Position numbers and translations under genes: made by a program
In this document: in pieces, positions 26,229-36,379 of the stretch
Position numbering within the stretch: the first letter of the stretch is position 1
How the letters are laid out: the number at the start of each line of letters is the position of its first letter
Source: Phyllobacterium brassicacearum
GTDB lineage: Bacteria > Pseudomonadota > Alphaproteobacteria > Rhizobiales > Rhizobiaceae
Assembly (NCBI RefSeq): GCF_003010955.1
Contig: NZ_PGGO01000001.1
Span: 434,001-498,000 of the forward strand
DNA length: 64,000 bases
Direction of reading: 5' to 3'
Notes under the pieces: model-generated
Database searches by the model: none
Told to the model about the DNA's origin: nothing
Seen by the model: the letters and a program-made list of their open reading frames with translations, nothing else

Positions 26229-27098
26229 ATGAAAAATGAGAACTGGGACGATCTTAAGCTATTTCTTCATGTCGCGCGCGAGGGCGGCCTGACGGGTGCA
26301 TCGGAGAAGACTGGCGTCAGTCCGGCCACAATAGGACGACGCCTGCTAGCGCTCGAGCGTCACATGGGAAGGGGCCTGTTCGTGCGGCGGCAGACCGGCT
26401 ACTCGCTGACCCGCGATGGTCAGGCGCTGCTGACACATGTCGTCGCAATGAACGACGTCGCCCAGTCGATTGGCGCCTGGAACGAGCATGTCCACCAACT
26501 GCCGGCGGTTCGGATTTCAGCGGGCAGCTGGATGTCGCATTTCATGGCCGTTAATCTGGATCAGTTGTGGACGCCGGCAGATCCTTTTCGCATCTGCTTC
26601 AAGACAGCTGAAATCCGGCTTGATCTTGCACATCGCGAGGCCGAGATCGGCATTCGCAACCGCTATCCGGAAGGTAACACCCTCGCCGCCCGGCCCATCG
26701 GCGACGTCGCCTACGCGCCCTATTGTGCAAGCCACTTCAACATGGTGCGGGATTGCAATTGGGTCGGCATCGGCGCCGACGATGCCGTGACCCCCTCTGC
26801 GCGCTGGTTGCTTGCGCAAAAGGATCTTTGGGTAACGGTCTGGGCAAACACACCGCGCATGCTGCACGACCTGCTGCGCAGCGGTGCAGGGCGAGGCGTG
26901 CTCCCTTGTTTCGTGGGCGACGCAGACCCCGCATTGCTGCGTGCCGGGGACGACATCAAGGATCTCTATCACCGGCAATGGATTGTCATGCACAATGACG
27001 ACCGGCACCGTCCAGAAATCAGAACGCTGGTCGAGCGGCTGGCGCAACTGATCGAGAAACAACAACCGCTGTTCCGGGGACAGAGACCGCGGACTTGA
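26229..27098 (+). CDS. LysR-family transcriptional regulator
   Basis: The protein has 289 residues from the ATG at 26229; the open frame extends to 26016, but the family pattern begins at WDDLKLFLHVAREGG. The helix-turn-helix is LTGASEKTGVSPATIGRRLLALE. The effector domain is shorter and more divergent than usual (ISAGSWMSHFMAVNLDQL, AEIGIRNRYPEGNTLA), like the group of LysR proteins that control divergent transporters. The likely target is the divergent EamA gene. No strong ribosome binding site precedes the ATG. Confidence 0.8.
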   Translation: MKNENWDDLKLFLHVAREGGLTGASEKTGVSPATIGRRLLALERHMGRGLFVRRQTGYSLTRDGQALLTHVVAMNDVAQSIGAWNEHVHQLPAVRISAGSWMSHFMAVNLDQLWTPADPFRICFKTAEIRLDLAHREAEIGIRNRYPEGNTLAARPIGDVAYAPYCASHFNMVRDCNWVGIGADDAVTPSARWLLAQKDLWVTVWANTPRMLHDLLRSGAGRGVLPCFVGDADPALLRAGDDIKDLYHRQWIVMHNDDRHRPEIRTLVERLAQLIEKQQPLFRGQRPRT

Positions 27099-27135
27099 GC
27101 GGATGGCGGTTACGCATGTCCCGTTGCAGGCCCGC

Positions 27136-28578
27136 CTACTGAAAATCGAACGCGCTCAAGCCAGTCACCATCTCGTCCAATCCGAGCGGTCTCGTCACCG
27201 GAGGTTCGGCGCGGGAGAGGCAGGCGGAGCGCTCGCACAGGCGGCAGGCGGGGCCGACGGGCGTTGAACCTACGAATTTCCCAAGCGGCGGGGCGCTGAT
27301 GCTGCGGTTGCCGATGGCGCTGCCATAGACTGTCTGGTCGGCATGTTCGATGTCGCAGCCGAGCAGGATTGCGGTGCGGCGCGGCCGTTCATTGAAGGCG
27401 CCCTGCGGGCCTTCCAGCGTCCGCGCAATAGTCATGAACTCGGCGCCGTCCGGCATCTCCACTGCCTCGACGAGGATCTGGCCGGGCTGGGCGAACGCGG
27501 CGTGGACAGGCAGCTTCGGGCACTCGCCGCCGAAGCGCGATTGCGGGAAGCCCTGCGCGCCGGCGCGGCGGAAGCGGTTGCCGGCGTGGTCAACCTCCAG
27601 CATGAAGAAAGGGATGTCGTTCTTGCCGGCGAGCGTCGTCAGGCGGTTGGTGGCCTGCTCGAACGAGACATGGAAGCGCGAGCGAAGCACGTCGACGTCA
27701 TAGCGGGCACGGCCGGCGGCGGTCTGGAACGCCTGATACGGCATCATCAGCGCATGGGCAGCATAGCGGCCGAACTCGAAGCGTGCGATGCGCCGCGCCT
27801 CGTCGGAAGAGAGTTTCAGGTCCTGGATTTCTGCGGCGATCACCACCTGCATACGCATAAGCGCCGCCTCCATTGCCACTTCGCGCAGCTGGTCGAAGGG
27901 GGACAGCCGCTCGGAGATGAACAGGCGCTGCGAATGGCGGTCATAGCGGCGGCGCCAATTCGGCATGGTTACTACGGGCAAGATGCGTACCGTTATGCCG
28001 TGCTCGGCTTTCAGCCAGGCCTTCAGCGCGCTGAGGAGATCGTCTCCCGGCTTGATAAGGCCGATGAAACTGTCGACCTCGCCCTCGATGCGGGGAAAGT
28101 GGTTGGCGCGCCGATCGAGCACGTCGCGGACTTCGGTCAGCGGCAAACGCGTCGCTGACAGGGATGGCGCCCGGCCATCCTTGGCCAGCAGTTCCGAGAG
28201 GTCCGAGAGGCGTTCCAATTGCTCCTTGTAGGCGCGATAGAGCTTGATGATCCCCGTTGCGGCATTGGGCGCAGCATCACTGATCTCGATGAGCTCCTGA
28301 TCGCCCGGCAGTTCGCCATTGAGCAGCGGGTCGGAAAATACCTCCTTCAAAGCTGCCATGGAGGAGCCCGTCTCCATCTGCAGCGTGTCGAGCTCGATCT
28401 TGTAGGTGGAGGAGAGCTTGAGCAGGAGCTGGACCGTGAGTGGTCGCTGGTTGCGCTCGATGAGGTTGAGGTAGGACGGCGAAATGCCGAGCGCCTCGGC
28501 CATGGACGTCTGTGTCAGGCCGCGCTCGTTGCGGATGCGCCTGATGCGCGGTCCGGCGAATATCTTGCCTTCAGCCAT
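27136..28578 (-). CDS. RamB-like XRE-family regulator of short-chain fatty acid metabolism
   Basis: The protein has 480 residues. An XRE helix-turn-helix sits at about 8-65 ([36 protein letters not shown]). The middle is an IrrE/DUF955-like domain whose usual HExxH metal site is not visible ([17 protein letters not shown]). The C-terminus is the short-chain fatty acyl regulator domain with a Cys cluster ([12 protein letters not shown]). In Corynebacterium the homologue RamB represses glyoxylate-cycle genes. Here the gene is divergent from isocitrate lyase, with tandem repeats between them, so control of aceA is the natural reading. Confidence 0.82.
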   Translation of the reverse strand: MAEGKIFAGPRIRRIRNERGLTQTSMAEALGISPSYLNLIERNQRPLTVQLLLKLSSTYKIELDTLQMETGSSMAALKEVFSDPLLNGELPGDQELIEISDAAPNAATGIIKLYRAYKEQLERLSDLSELLAKDGRAPSLSATRLPLTEVRDVLDRRANHFPRIEGEVDSFIGLIKPGDDLLSALKAWLKAEHGITVRILPVVTMPNWRRRYDRHSQRLFISERLSPFDQLREVAMEAALMRMQVVIAAEIQDLKLSSDEARRIARFEFGRYAAHALMMPYQAFQTAAGRARYDVDVLRSRFHVSFEQATNRLTTLAGKNDIPFFMLEVDHAGNRFRRAGAQGFPQSRFGGECPKLPVHAAFAQPGQILVEAVEMPDGAEFMTIARTLEGPQGAFNERPRRTAILLGCDIEHADQTVYGSAIGNRSISAPPLGKFVGSTPVGPACRLCERSACLSRAEPPVTRPLGLDEMVTGLSAFDFQ

Positions 28579-28636
28579 GGCATGGGCCTCCGCTTCCTTG
28601 ACAAGATTTTACATAGTTCATCACCATATCTCAATA

Positions 28637-28674
28637 TTACAAAGTTTACAAATTTACAAACAGGATTTGTCAAA
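28637..28674. promoter_or_regulatory. Tandem TTACAAA repeats, candidate RamB-like operator
   Basis: TTACAAA occurs three times in a row (28637, 28646 and 28654), followed by TTTGTCAAA (28666-28674), a partly inverted copy. The cluster lies about 60 bases upstream of the regulator gene and 160 upstream of aceA. RamB sites elsewhere contain a TTTGCAAA-like core, so this is a plausible target. Confidence 0.45.
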
Positions 28675-28825
28675 TACACAACAGCATAACTCGATAAAAC
28701 CGCCAAAATGCGCGATAATTCTGGATCATATCGCGCTGCAATGTAAATCTAGTCATATCAACGCAGCCGTACAACCTCCCTATCAGACGGGCTGCGGCGA
28801 GATAAAACTCTTTGTGGAGATGATA

Positions 28826-30115
<1,290 letters not shown>

Positions 30116-30211
30116 TACGGAACCCGGTCAGGCGGCACGGCCCACATCTGCCGCCTGTCCACCCGGACGATCAAGGGATTGTCCGCTGCAACGCCAGAAA
30201 AGGAGAAGATC

Positions 30212-30445
30212 ATGGCACCGCAGACACGCGTTAAGGAACGGGCCGAGGAGCAATCATCGGCCATGAATACAGACCAGCAGGCTGTCATTCGCATGGTCGC
30301 CAATGACCTGCATCGCCTCAACCAATCCGTGATGAAGGCGGTTGACGCCGGCGTGTCCGTGGAGCTGGTGCGCTCCGCCCGCCATCATGGCGGCGACGGC
30401 AACTGGGGCGACCTTTTGATCCCGGTCGTCGTGACCCGGCAATAA
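30212..30445 (+). CDS. Small hypothetical protein downstream of aceA
   Basis: The protein has 77 residues from the ATG at 30212, preceded by AAAGGAGAAG; an earlier in-frame start at 30179 lacks a site. It is soluble, with a helical middle (QQAVIRMVANDLHRLNQSVMK) and a C-terminal part SARHHGGDGNWGDLLIPVVV. I do not recognise a named domain. It is 96 bases after aceA and upstream of a strong terminator, so the two are probably co-transcribed. Confidence 0.65.
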   Translation: MAPQTRVKERAEEQSSAMNTDQQAVIRMVANDLHRLNQSVMKAVDAGVSVELVRSARHHGGDGNWGDLLIPVVVTRQ

Positions 30446-30496
30446 TCTCGCCCGTGGCCTTCTCTGGCTTCGGTCTGGGGCCAGCACGGTGCGCAG

Positions 30497-30526
30497 AACC
30501 GTCCGCAAGCAATTGCGGGCGGTTTT
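30497..30526 (+). terminator. Rho-independent terminator after aceA and the 77-residue gene
   Basis: AACCGTCCGC, loop AAGCAATT, GCGGGCGGTT makes a 10-bp stem (one G-U pair) followed by TTTTGG. Confidence 0.8.
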
Positions 30527-30625
30527 GGTTTGGGAAATGGCACCCACACTATTTTCTCCGCCCTGCCTCCCATCCTGTCATATTTTGTTCTATCATTTTG
30601 GCATCGTAACGAATTCTGGTGATTG

Positions 30626-32053
30626 ATGCCTTCCGAAACCCCTGAAAAAAAGCCCGCGCGGACCCGGCGGCGTACGCCCGCCTATGTCAAGTCAACCCGC
30701 GGCGTGAAAAACTGGCGCGAAGCTTCCGAGTGGCTGGCCTGGCGGGATATCGAAGACATCGAATGCATCACGCCGGATCAGGCGGGCGTTGCGCGCGGCA
30801 AGATGATGCCGTCGAAGAAATTCACCTCCAATACGTCACTTGCCCTGCCCTCTGCCGTATTCATGGCAACGATCTCAGGCTCCTATCCCGAAGACGGCCA
30901 TGGGTTCTCCTATCCGGAAGATGATGGCGACCTGAAATTGATGCCGGACCTTTCGACGCTCTCGGAAGTGCCATGGGAAGCCGACCCTACTGCACAGGTC
31001 ATCTGCGATCTCGTCAACAAGGACGGCCAGGCCGTCGAATTCACGCCGCGTAACGTCCTCAAGCGCGTCGTTGCCGCCTACAACAAGAAGGGCCTGAAGC
31101 CAGTCGTCGCCCCGGAAATCGAGTTCTATCTGGTCAAGAAGAATCCGGACCCCGACTATCCGCTGACGCCGCCTGTCGGACGATCGGGCCGCGCCATTGG
31201 CGGCGGCCAGGGGTACTCCATCGCCGGCGTCAATGAGTTCGACGAGCTGATCGACGACATCTACCACTTCTCCGAGAGCCAGGGCCTCGAGATCGACACG
31301 CTCATCCACGAAGAGGGCGCGGCGCAGCTCGAAATCAACCTGCGTCACGGCGATCCGATCGAGCTTGCCGACCAGGTGTTCCTGTTCAAGCGGACGATCA
31401 GGGAAGCGGCGCTGAAGCACGACATGTATGCGACCTTCATGGCCAAGCCGATTCAGGGCCAGCCGGGATCGGCCATGCATATCCACCAGTCGATCGTCGA
31501 CAAGAAAACCGGCCGCAACGTCTTCTCCAACCCCGACGGCACGGAGAGCGATGCCTTCCGCCATTTCATCGGCGGCATGCAGAAGCATGTTCCGGCCTCG
31601 CTTGTCATGTTCGCACCCTATGTGAACTCGTACCGGCGGTTGACGCCAGCCGCTTCCGCGCCGGTCAACGTCAAATGGGGCTATGACAACCGCACCACCG
31701 CCTTTCGCGTGCCGCGCTCGGATCCCGCCGCGCGCCGCGTCGAGAACCGCATTCCCTCGTCCGATGCCAACCCGTATCTCGCGCTGGCAGCCTCGCTTGC
31801 CTGCGGTCTCATCGGCATGAACAACAGGATCGAGCCAGACGCTCCGGCTTCGACCACGGTCAATGACAGCCTGATCGAACTGCCGCGCGGGCTGATCGAG
31901 GCGACGATCCTGTTCGAGCACGACAAGGACTTGATTGCCATGCTGGGCGAGCCTTTTGCCATCACCTATGCCGCCATCAAACGCGCCGAGTTCGAGACCT
32001 TCATGGAGGTCATCAGCCCGTGGGAGCGTGAGTTTTTGCTGCTGAATGTGTGA
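30626..32053 (+). CDS. puuA: Gamma-glutamylputrescine synthetase (glutamine synthetase family)
   Basis: The protein has 475 residues from the ATG at 30626. It belongs to the PuuA branch of the glutamine synthetase family: CITPDQAGVARGKMMPSKKF at the start, PEIEFYL and HEEGAAQLEINL for metal and glutamate, AMHIHQS for ATP, and NRIPSSDANPYLALA near the end. It would ligate glutamate to putrescine with ATP. Its stop overlaps the start region of puuB, and potFGHI for polyamine uptake lies 6 kb away. Related GlnA-like enzymes act on other amines, so putrescine is likely but not certain. Confidence 0.85.
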   Translation: MPSETPEKKPARTRRRTPAYVKSTRGVKNWREASEWLAWRDIEDIECITPDQAGVARGKMMPSKKFTSNTSLALPSAVFMATISGSYPEDGHGFSYPEDDGDLKLMPDLSTLSEVPWEADPTAQVICDLVNKDGQAVEFTPRNVLKRVVAAYNKKGLKPVVAPEIEFYLVKKNPDPDYPLTPPVGRSGRAIGGGQGYSIAGVNEFDELIDDIYHFSESQGLEIDTLIHEEGAAQLEINLRHGDPIELADQVFLFKRTIREAALKHDMYATFMAKPIQGQPGSAMHIHQSIVDKKTGRNVFSNPDGTESDAFRHFIGGMQKHVPASLVMFAPYVNSYRRLTPAASAPVNVKWGYDNRTTAFRVPRSDPAARRVENRIPSSDANPYLALAASLACGLIGMNNRIEPDAPASTTVNDSLIELPRGLIEATILFEHDKDLIAMLGEPFAITYAAIKRAEFETFMEVISPWEREFLLLNV

Positions 32054-32055
32054 AA

Positions 32056-33342
32056 ATGGCTTATCAATCCCCGATTTCCCCCGGCATCTCCTGGTACGAG
32101 GCCACGGTTCCCGATCGAACTGAATATCCGGCGCTGGATGGATCGCGCAACGCCGACGTCGTCATTGTCGGCGGCGGCTTTACCGGTCTTTCCGCTGCCG
32201 TGCATCTGGCGTCGGCAGGTGTCGACGTGGTGTTGCTCGAAGCCTGGCGCTTCGGCGACGGCGCATCGGGGCGCAATGGCGGCCAACTCGGCACCGGTCA
32301 GCGCGCCTGGGCGGAAGAACTCGAAGAGCAATATGGTTTCACGCGGGCAAAGGCGCTCTTCGATCTTGCCGAAGAGGCGAAAAGCCACCTCATCGAATTT
32401 GCCGAGGCGCACAAGATCGACATCGAATATGTGCCGGGACAGATGTCCGTCGTGCACAAGAAGCGTTACCTGAAGCACTATCAGGCGCACGCGGAACTGA
32501 TGGCGGAGCGCTTCGGCTATCCGCATATCCACTACATGGACGCCGCGGAGACCGCGGAACGCCTTGGTTCGACGCGCTATCTGGGCGGAACATACGACAA
32601 GGGCACCGGCCATATACAGCCGATGAAGCTGGTCGTCGGCACAGCAAAGGCAGCGGCGCAGGCGGGCGCGCACCTCTACGAGAACAGCAAGGTCACCGGG
32701 ATCAAATCCGAAAACGGCCGCGTGACTGTCACGACGCCTTTCGGCAACGTGACCGCGGCGAAATGCCTGATCGCCGTCAATGCCTATGGCGGGAATCTCG
32801 AACCAATCAGTGCTTCGCATGTGATGCCGATCCGCTCGTTTATCGGCGCGACGGTGCCGCTTGGACCCGATAGTCCGGTGCTGCCGGGCGGTGAGAGCGT
32901 CGATGACTCACGTTTTGTCGTGCGCTATTTCCGCCGCTCGAAGGACGGGCGGCTGCTGTTTGGCGGGCGCGAAGCCTATACGGCGGACAATCCGCTCGAC
33001 ATCAGCACCCATATCCGTCGCCAGATCGCCGAGATCTACCCGGCGCTCGCCGACGTCGAAATCACCCAGGCCTGGGGTGGGTCGGTGGGCATTACCCTGC
33101 CGCGCCAACCCTTCGTGCGCGAGGTCATGCCGAACGTGATCTCGGCGGGTGGTTATTCGGGGCATGGGGTGATGCTGTCGAACTTCGTCGGCAAGCTTTA
33201 TGCCGAGACGGTTGCCGGCAACCGCGACCGGCTGAAACTGCTGGAGGAGCTGAAAGTACCCGCGTTCCCGGGCGGGCGCACCTTCCGGGCGCCGCTGTTG
33301 TTTCTTGCGCTCAGCTGGTACGCGCTGGTGGACCGGATTTAG
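32056..33342 (+). CDS. puuB: Gamma-glutamylputrescine oxidase (FAD-dependent)
   Basis: The protein has 428 residues from the ATG at 32056; a GTG at 32050 overlapping the puuA stop is an alternative. The reading MAYQSPISPGISWYEATV fits related proteins. The FAD motif is VIVGGGFTGLSAAVHLA, and the PuuB pattern GASGRNGGQLGTGQR follows. It would oxidise gamma-glutamyl-putrescine to the aldehyde, giving ammonia and peroxide. It is co-transcribed with puuA. Its last codons overlap the convergent FabH-like gene by four bases. Confidence 0.87.
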   Translation: MAYQSPISPGISWYEATVPDRTEYPALDGSRNADVVIVGGGFTGLSAAVHLASAGVDVVLLEAWRFGDGASGRNGGQLGTGQRAWAEELEEQYGFTRAKALFDLAEEAKSHLIEFAEAHKIDIEYVPGQMSVVHKKRYLKHYQAHAELMAERFGYPHIHYMDAAETAERLGSTRYLGGTYDKGTGHIQPMKLVVGTAKAAAQAGAHLYENSKVTGIKSENGRVTVTTPFGNVTAAKCLIAVNAYGGNLEPISASHVMPIRSFIGATVPLGPDSPVLPGGESVDDSRFVVRYFRRSKDGRLLFGGREAYTADNPLDISTHIRRQIAEIYPALADVEITQAWGGSVGITLPRQPFVREVMPNVISAGGYSGHGVMLSNFVGKLYAETVAGNRDRLKLLEELKVPAFPGGRTFRAPLLFLALSWYALVDRI

Positions 33343-34463
33343 ATCTTCCGCACAATCACGCTTCCCACCGAATACCCCGCGCCGAACGAACAGATGACGC
33401 CAAGGCTGCCGGGAGCCAGATCGTCGGAATATTTCGAAAAGGCGATGATCGAGCCGGCGGACGACGTGTTGGCGTAATCCTGCAGGATGTTGGGCTGTTC
33501 ACCGGGCTCCGGCTCGCGGCCGAGCACCTTGACGCCAATCAGGTCGTTCATGCCCTTGTTGGCCTGGTGCAGCCAGAGCCGCGACAGGTGTGCCGGTGCG
33601 ATATTCTCGTCGGCGAGATGGGTGAGAATGAGGTCGGAGACGATCGGCACCACCTGCTTGAATACCTTGCGGCCTTCCTGCTTGAACAGCATGTCGCGCC
33701 GGTCGGCCATGTGGCCTTCGCGCGTGCGGCGCAGGAAACCATTATTGTTGCGGATATTGTTGGAGAATTGCGTCAGGCAGCGGGTCGAGACGATCTCGAA
33801 GCGGTCTTTTGCCGTGGCCAGATCGTCGCGCTCGAGCAGCACGGCGGTGCAAACATCGCCAAAGATGAAATGGCAATCGCGGTCGCGCCATTCGAGATGC
33901 GCCGAACAAATCTCCGGATTGACCATGAGGATCGCGCGGGCCGAGCCGGAGCGGATCATGTCGGCAGCGGCCTGGATACCGAAGGTGGCCGACGAGCAGG
34001 CGACATTCATGTCGAAGCCGAAGCCTTCGATCCCGAGTGCCTGCTGCACCTCGATGGCAATGGCCGGATAGGGGCGCTCGTGATTGGAAGCGGCGCAGAT
34101 CACAGCATCGACTTCCGACGCATCCCGCCCGGCTTTGGCGAGGGCAAGGCTTGCCGCATGCACGGCCATCTGCGCCATGACGGACAGGTCCTCGTCTCCG
34201 CGCTCGGGCAGGACCGGGTGCATGATCTCCGGATCAAGGATACCGGATTTGTTGAGGACATAGCGGTTTTCAATGCCGGACGCGCGGACAATGAAGTCCT
34301 CCGCTGACATCGTCATCGGTTCACGTGTTCCAGCGGCAATCTCAGCGGCATGAATCTCGTTCTGCCGGTTGGCATAGGTGTTGAACGCCGCAACGAGTTC
34401 GGCATTGCTGATGGACTGTTCCGGCGTGAAAACGCCCGTACCGCTGAGGACAACTTTATGCAT
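33339..34463 (-). CDS. 3-oxoacyl-ACP synthase III family protein (FabH2-like)
   Basis: The protein has 374 residues. The KAS III triad is visible: Cys in NVACSSATFGIQ, His in LWLHQANKGMNDL, and Asn in DYANTSSAGS. The N-terminal part has an insertion (AAEIAAGTREPMTMSAEDF) seen in the long FabH group that includes Pseudomonas PA3286, which feeds beta-oxidation products into fatty acid synthesis, rather than the housekeeping FabH. It is a soluble dimer by family. It is a single gene convergent with puuB; whether it uses acetyl-CoA or longer acyl-CoA is unknown. Confidence 0.82.
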   Translation of the reverse strand: MHKVVLSGTGVFTPEQSISNAELVAAFNTYANRQNEIHAAEIAAGTREPMTMSAEDFIVRASGIENRYVLNKSGILDPEIMHPVLPERGDEDLSVMAQMAVHAASLALAKAGRDASEVDAVICAASNHERPYPAIAIEVQQALGIEGFGFDMNVACSSATFGIQAAADMIRSGSARAILMVNPEICSAHLEWRDRDCHFIFGDVCTAVLLERDDLATAKDRFEIVSTRCLTQFSNNIRNNNGFLRRTREGHMADRRDMLFKQEGRKVFKQVVPIVSDLILTHLADENIAPAHLSRLWLHQANKGMNDLIGVKVLGREPEPGEQPNILQDYANTSSAGSIIAFSKYSDDLAPGSLGVICSFGAGYSVGSVIVRKI

Positions 34464-34580
34464 GGCGTTTCCAGATTTTCTTGTCTTCGGAAAGCGATAG
34501 AGATTCCCGGCGCGTCGTGCAAGCTGTCATCGGGTTTCACGCGGTCGTAGCTGCTGCTTCGCAACATATCAGGATGCAAA

Positions 34581-34600
34581 TGGCCGGCTCACGCCGGCCA
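34581..34600 (-). terminator. Hairpin after the 34620-35462 gene
   Basis: TGGCCGGC, loop TCAC, GCCGGCCA is a perfect 8-bp stem 20 bases after the dehydrogenase stop. On the minus strand it is followed by TTTGC, a weak T-run. Confidence 0.5.
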
Positions 34601-34619
34601 CATTCTTCTCAATTGCGGG

Positions 34620-35462
34620 TCAGGCCTTCGGGGCGTCAGCAGATTCCGTCACTTCGGCCCAGGCATCGAAGTCGCGTTGCAGTTCGGTGATCTTCTTGCG
34701 GGCGTTCAGAAGCGCCTCCTTGCCGAGCAACAGCCTCAGCGGTGGGTCCTCGGCTTCCACCGCCTGAACGATCGCCTTCGCCGCGCGGACGGGATCGCCC
34801 GGCTGATTGCCGCTGAATTCCCGCAGCATTTTCAGCCGCGCGCCGGCAGAGGGCTGATAATCTTCCATGGTCTGCGGCACCTCGTTGGCGGAGCGGCCGG
34901 CCCAATCAGTGCGGAAACCGCTTGGCTCGACGATCAGCACCTTGATGCCGAGATGCGCAACTTCCTTTGATAGCGATTCCGACAGCGCTTCGACACTGAA
35001 TTTGGTTGCGGCGTAGAAACTTACGGCGACATTGGCGACCAGTCCGCCCTGAGAGGAGATATTCACTATGGTTCCAGACCGCCGCTTGCGCATTCCCGGC
35101 AGGACGGCTCTCGTCATGTTGGCGAGGCCCCAGACGTTGATCTCGAACATCTTCCGGACTTCGTCGATGTCACTTTCCTCGAGCGAGCCGAAATAGCCGA
35201 TCCCGGCGTTGTTGACGAGAACGTCGATACGGCCGAAATGCTTCTCGGCGGCGCTAACGGCGCTGGCAATGTCTTCGCCCCTGGTTACATCAAGCTTCAG
35301 GGCGAGGGCATTGTCGCCATGTTGCCTGGCGAGATCCTCGACCTGCTTGGGGTCGCGGGCGGTGACGACGGTCGGATAACCAAGCTCAAGCGTATGGCGC
35401 GCCAGTTCGCGGCCAAAACCGGTTGAACAGCCAGTGATGAACCAGACAGGTTTCGATGTCAT
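34620..35462 (-). CDS. Short-chain dehydrogenase/reductase
   Basis: The protein has 280 residues from the ATG at 35462 with AAGGA upstream; a start ten codons earlier lacks a site. The cofactor motif is TGCSTGFGREL, NNAG is in VLVNNAGIGYFG, and the catalytic Ser, Tyr and Lys are in NISSQGGL and SFYAATKFSVEAL. The C-terminal extension after residue 230 is typical of the classical group that includes retinol-type and oxidoreductase-type members. The substrate is unknown. It is transcribed alone, with hairpins on both sides. Confidence 0.85.
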   Translation of the reverse strand: MTSKPVWFITGCSTGFGRELARHTLELGYPTVVTARDPKQVEDLARQHGDNALALKLDVTRGEDIASAVSAAEKHFGRIDVLVNNAGIGYFGSLEESDIDEVRKMFEINVWGLANMTRAVLPGMRKRRSGTIVNISSQGGLVANVAVSFYAATKFSVEALSESLSKEVAHLGIKVLIVEPSGFRTDWAGRSANEVPQTMEDYQPSAGARLKMLREFSGNQPGDPVRAAKAIVQAVEAEDPPLRLLLGKEALLNARKKITELQRDFDAWAEVTESADAPKA

Positions 35463-35526
35463 GTTAATGTCCTTGAAAGGTGGGAGCGCCATGGGTCACA
35501 TTGGCCAGGACAGCGCTGTGGGAAGA

Positions 35527-35551
35527 TGGGCTACACCAACAATGTAGCCCA
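35527..35551 (-). terminator. Hairpin after the second dehydrogenase gene
   Basis: TGGGCTACA, seven bases, TGTAGCCCA is a perfect 9-bp stem 36 bases after the stop of the 35587-36336 gene. There is no T-run, so it may stall or protect transcripts rather than end them. Confidence 0.4.
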
Positions 35552-35586
35552 CCCCGCTATGGTTTCAAGGCTTGCAGGCTTATTTC

Positions 35587-36336
35587 CTAGATGCAGCGGC
35601 CGCCATCAACTTCAAGCGCGACACCTGTGATGAAATCGGCTTCGCTGGAGGCAAGCCACAGCGCGGCATTGGCAACGTCGAGCGGCGTCGACAGACGGCC
35701 AAGCGGTACCGTTGCCTTAAACTGCGCTCGCTTTTCGGGCGTGTCCTCGCCCATGAAAAGGCCAAGCATCGGCGTTTCACCCGCCACAGGGCAGAGGCAA
35801 TTGACGCGGATGTTCTTGGGCGCAAGCTCGATCGCCATGGATTTGGTGGCGCTGATGGCCCAGCCCTTCGACGCATTGTACCAGGTCAGGCCCGGGCGCG
35901 GACGCAGACCTGCGGTCGAAGCGGTCGTGATGATCGATCCTCCACCCTGCACTTCCATGATCGGGACAACCGCAAGCGCCGAATAATAGATCGCCTTCAT
36001 GTTGACGCCAGCGATCAGGTCAAAGGTGCTTTCGTCGACACCGAGCATCGAGCCATTGCGATGGGTGAAACCGGCATTGTTGACCATGATGTCAACGCGG
36101 CCAAACTCGTTCATAGCCGCGTGCACCATCGCATCGACTTCTTCCTTGCGCGAGACATCGGCGTGCACCGCGATCGCAGCCTTGCCTATAGCTGACGCTA
36201 CTTTCTGCGCGCCCTTGAGATTGAGATCTGCGACGACAATTTGGCCGCCTTCCTCGGCAAAGCGCTTGGCCATCCCCTCGCCAAAACCTGAAGCTCCACC
36301 GGTGATGATCGCTGTCTTGCCTGCCAAACGGGTCAT
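35587..36336 (-). CDS. Short-chain dehydrogenase/reductase
   Basis: The protein has 249 residues, a classical SDR. The cofactor loop is TGGASGFGEGM, followed by VADLNLKG (the Asp favours NAD over NADP) and VNNAGFTHRNG. The active site is TASTAGLRPRPGLTWYNASKG, and the family ending is VDGGRCI. It is 43 bases downstream of the aldehyde dehydrogenase gene on the same strand, so the two may work in sequence, alcohol to aldehyde to acid. The substrate is unknown. Confidence 0.87.
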   Translation of the reverse strand: MTRLAGKTAIITGGASGFGEGMAKRFAEEGGQIVVADLNLKGAQKVASAIGKAAIAVHADVSRKEEVDAMVHAAMNEFGRVDIMVNNAGFTHRNGSMLGVDESTFDLIAGVNMKAIYYSALAVVPIMEVQGGGSIITTASTAGLRPRPGLTWYNASKGWAISATKSMAIELAPKNIRVNCLCPVAGETPMLGLFMGEDTPEKRAQFKATVPLGRLSTPLDVANAALWLASSEADFITGVALEVDGGRCI

Positions 36337-36379
36337 GTCTTCTCCTCATACATGCTCATGTGATTTTGATGTGGTGCGA

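Noticed and set aside
28484-28825. N-terminal extension of isocitrate lyase
   Set aside because: The extra 114 codons overlap the divergent regulator and its operator region, and the lyase family opening and ribosome binding site are at 28826.
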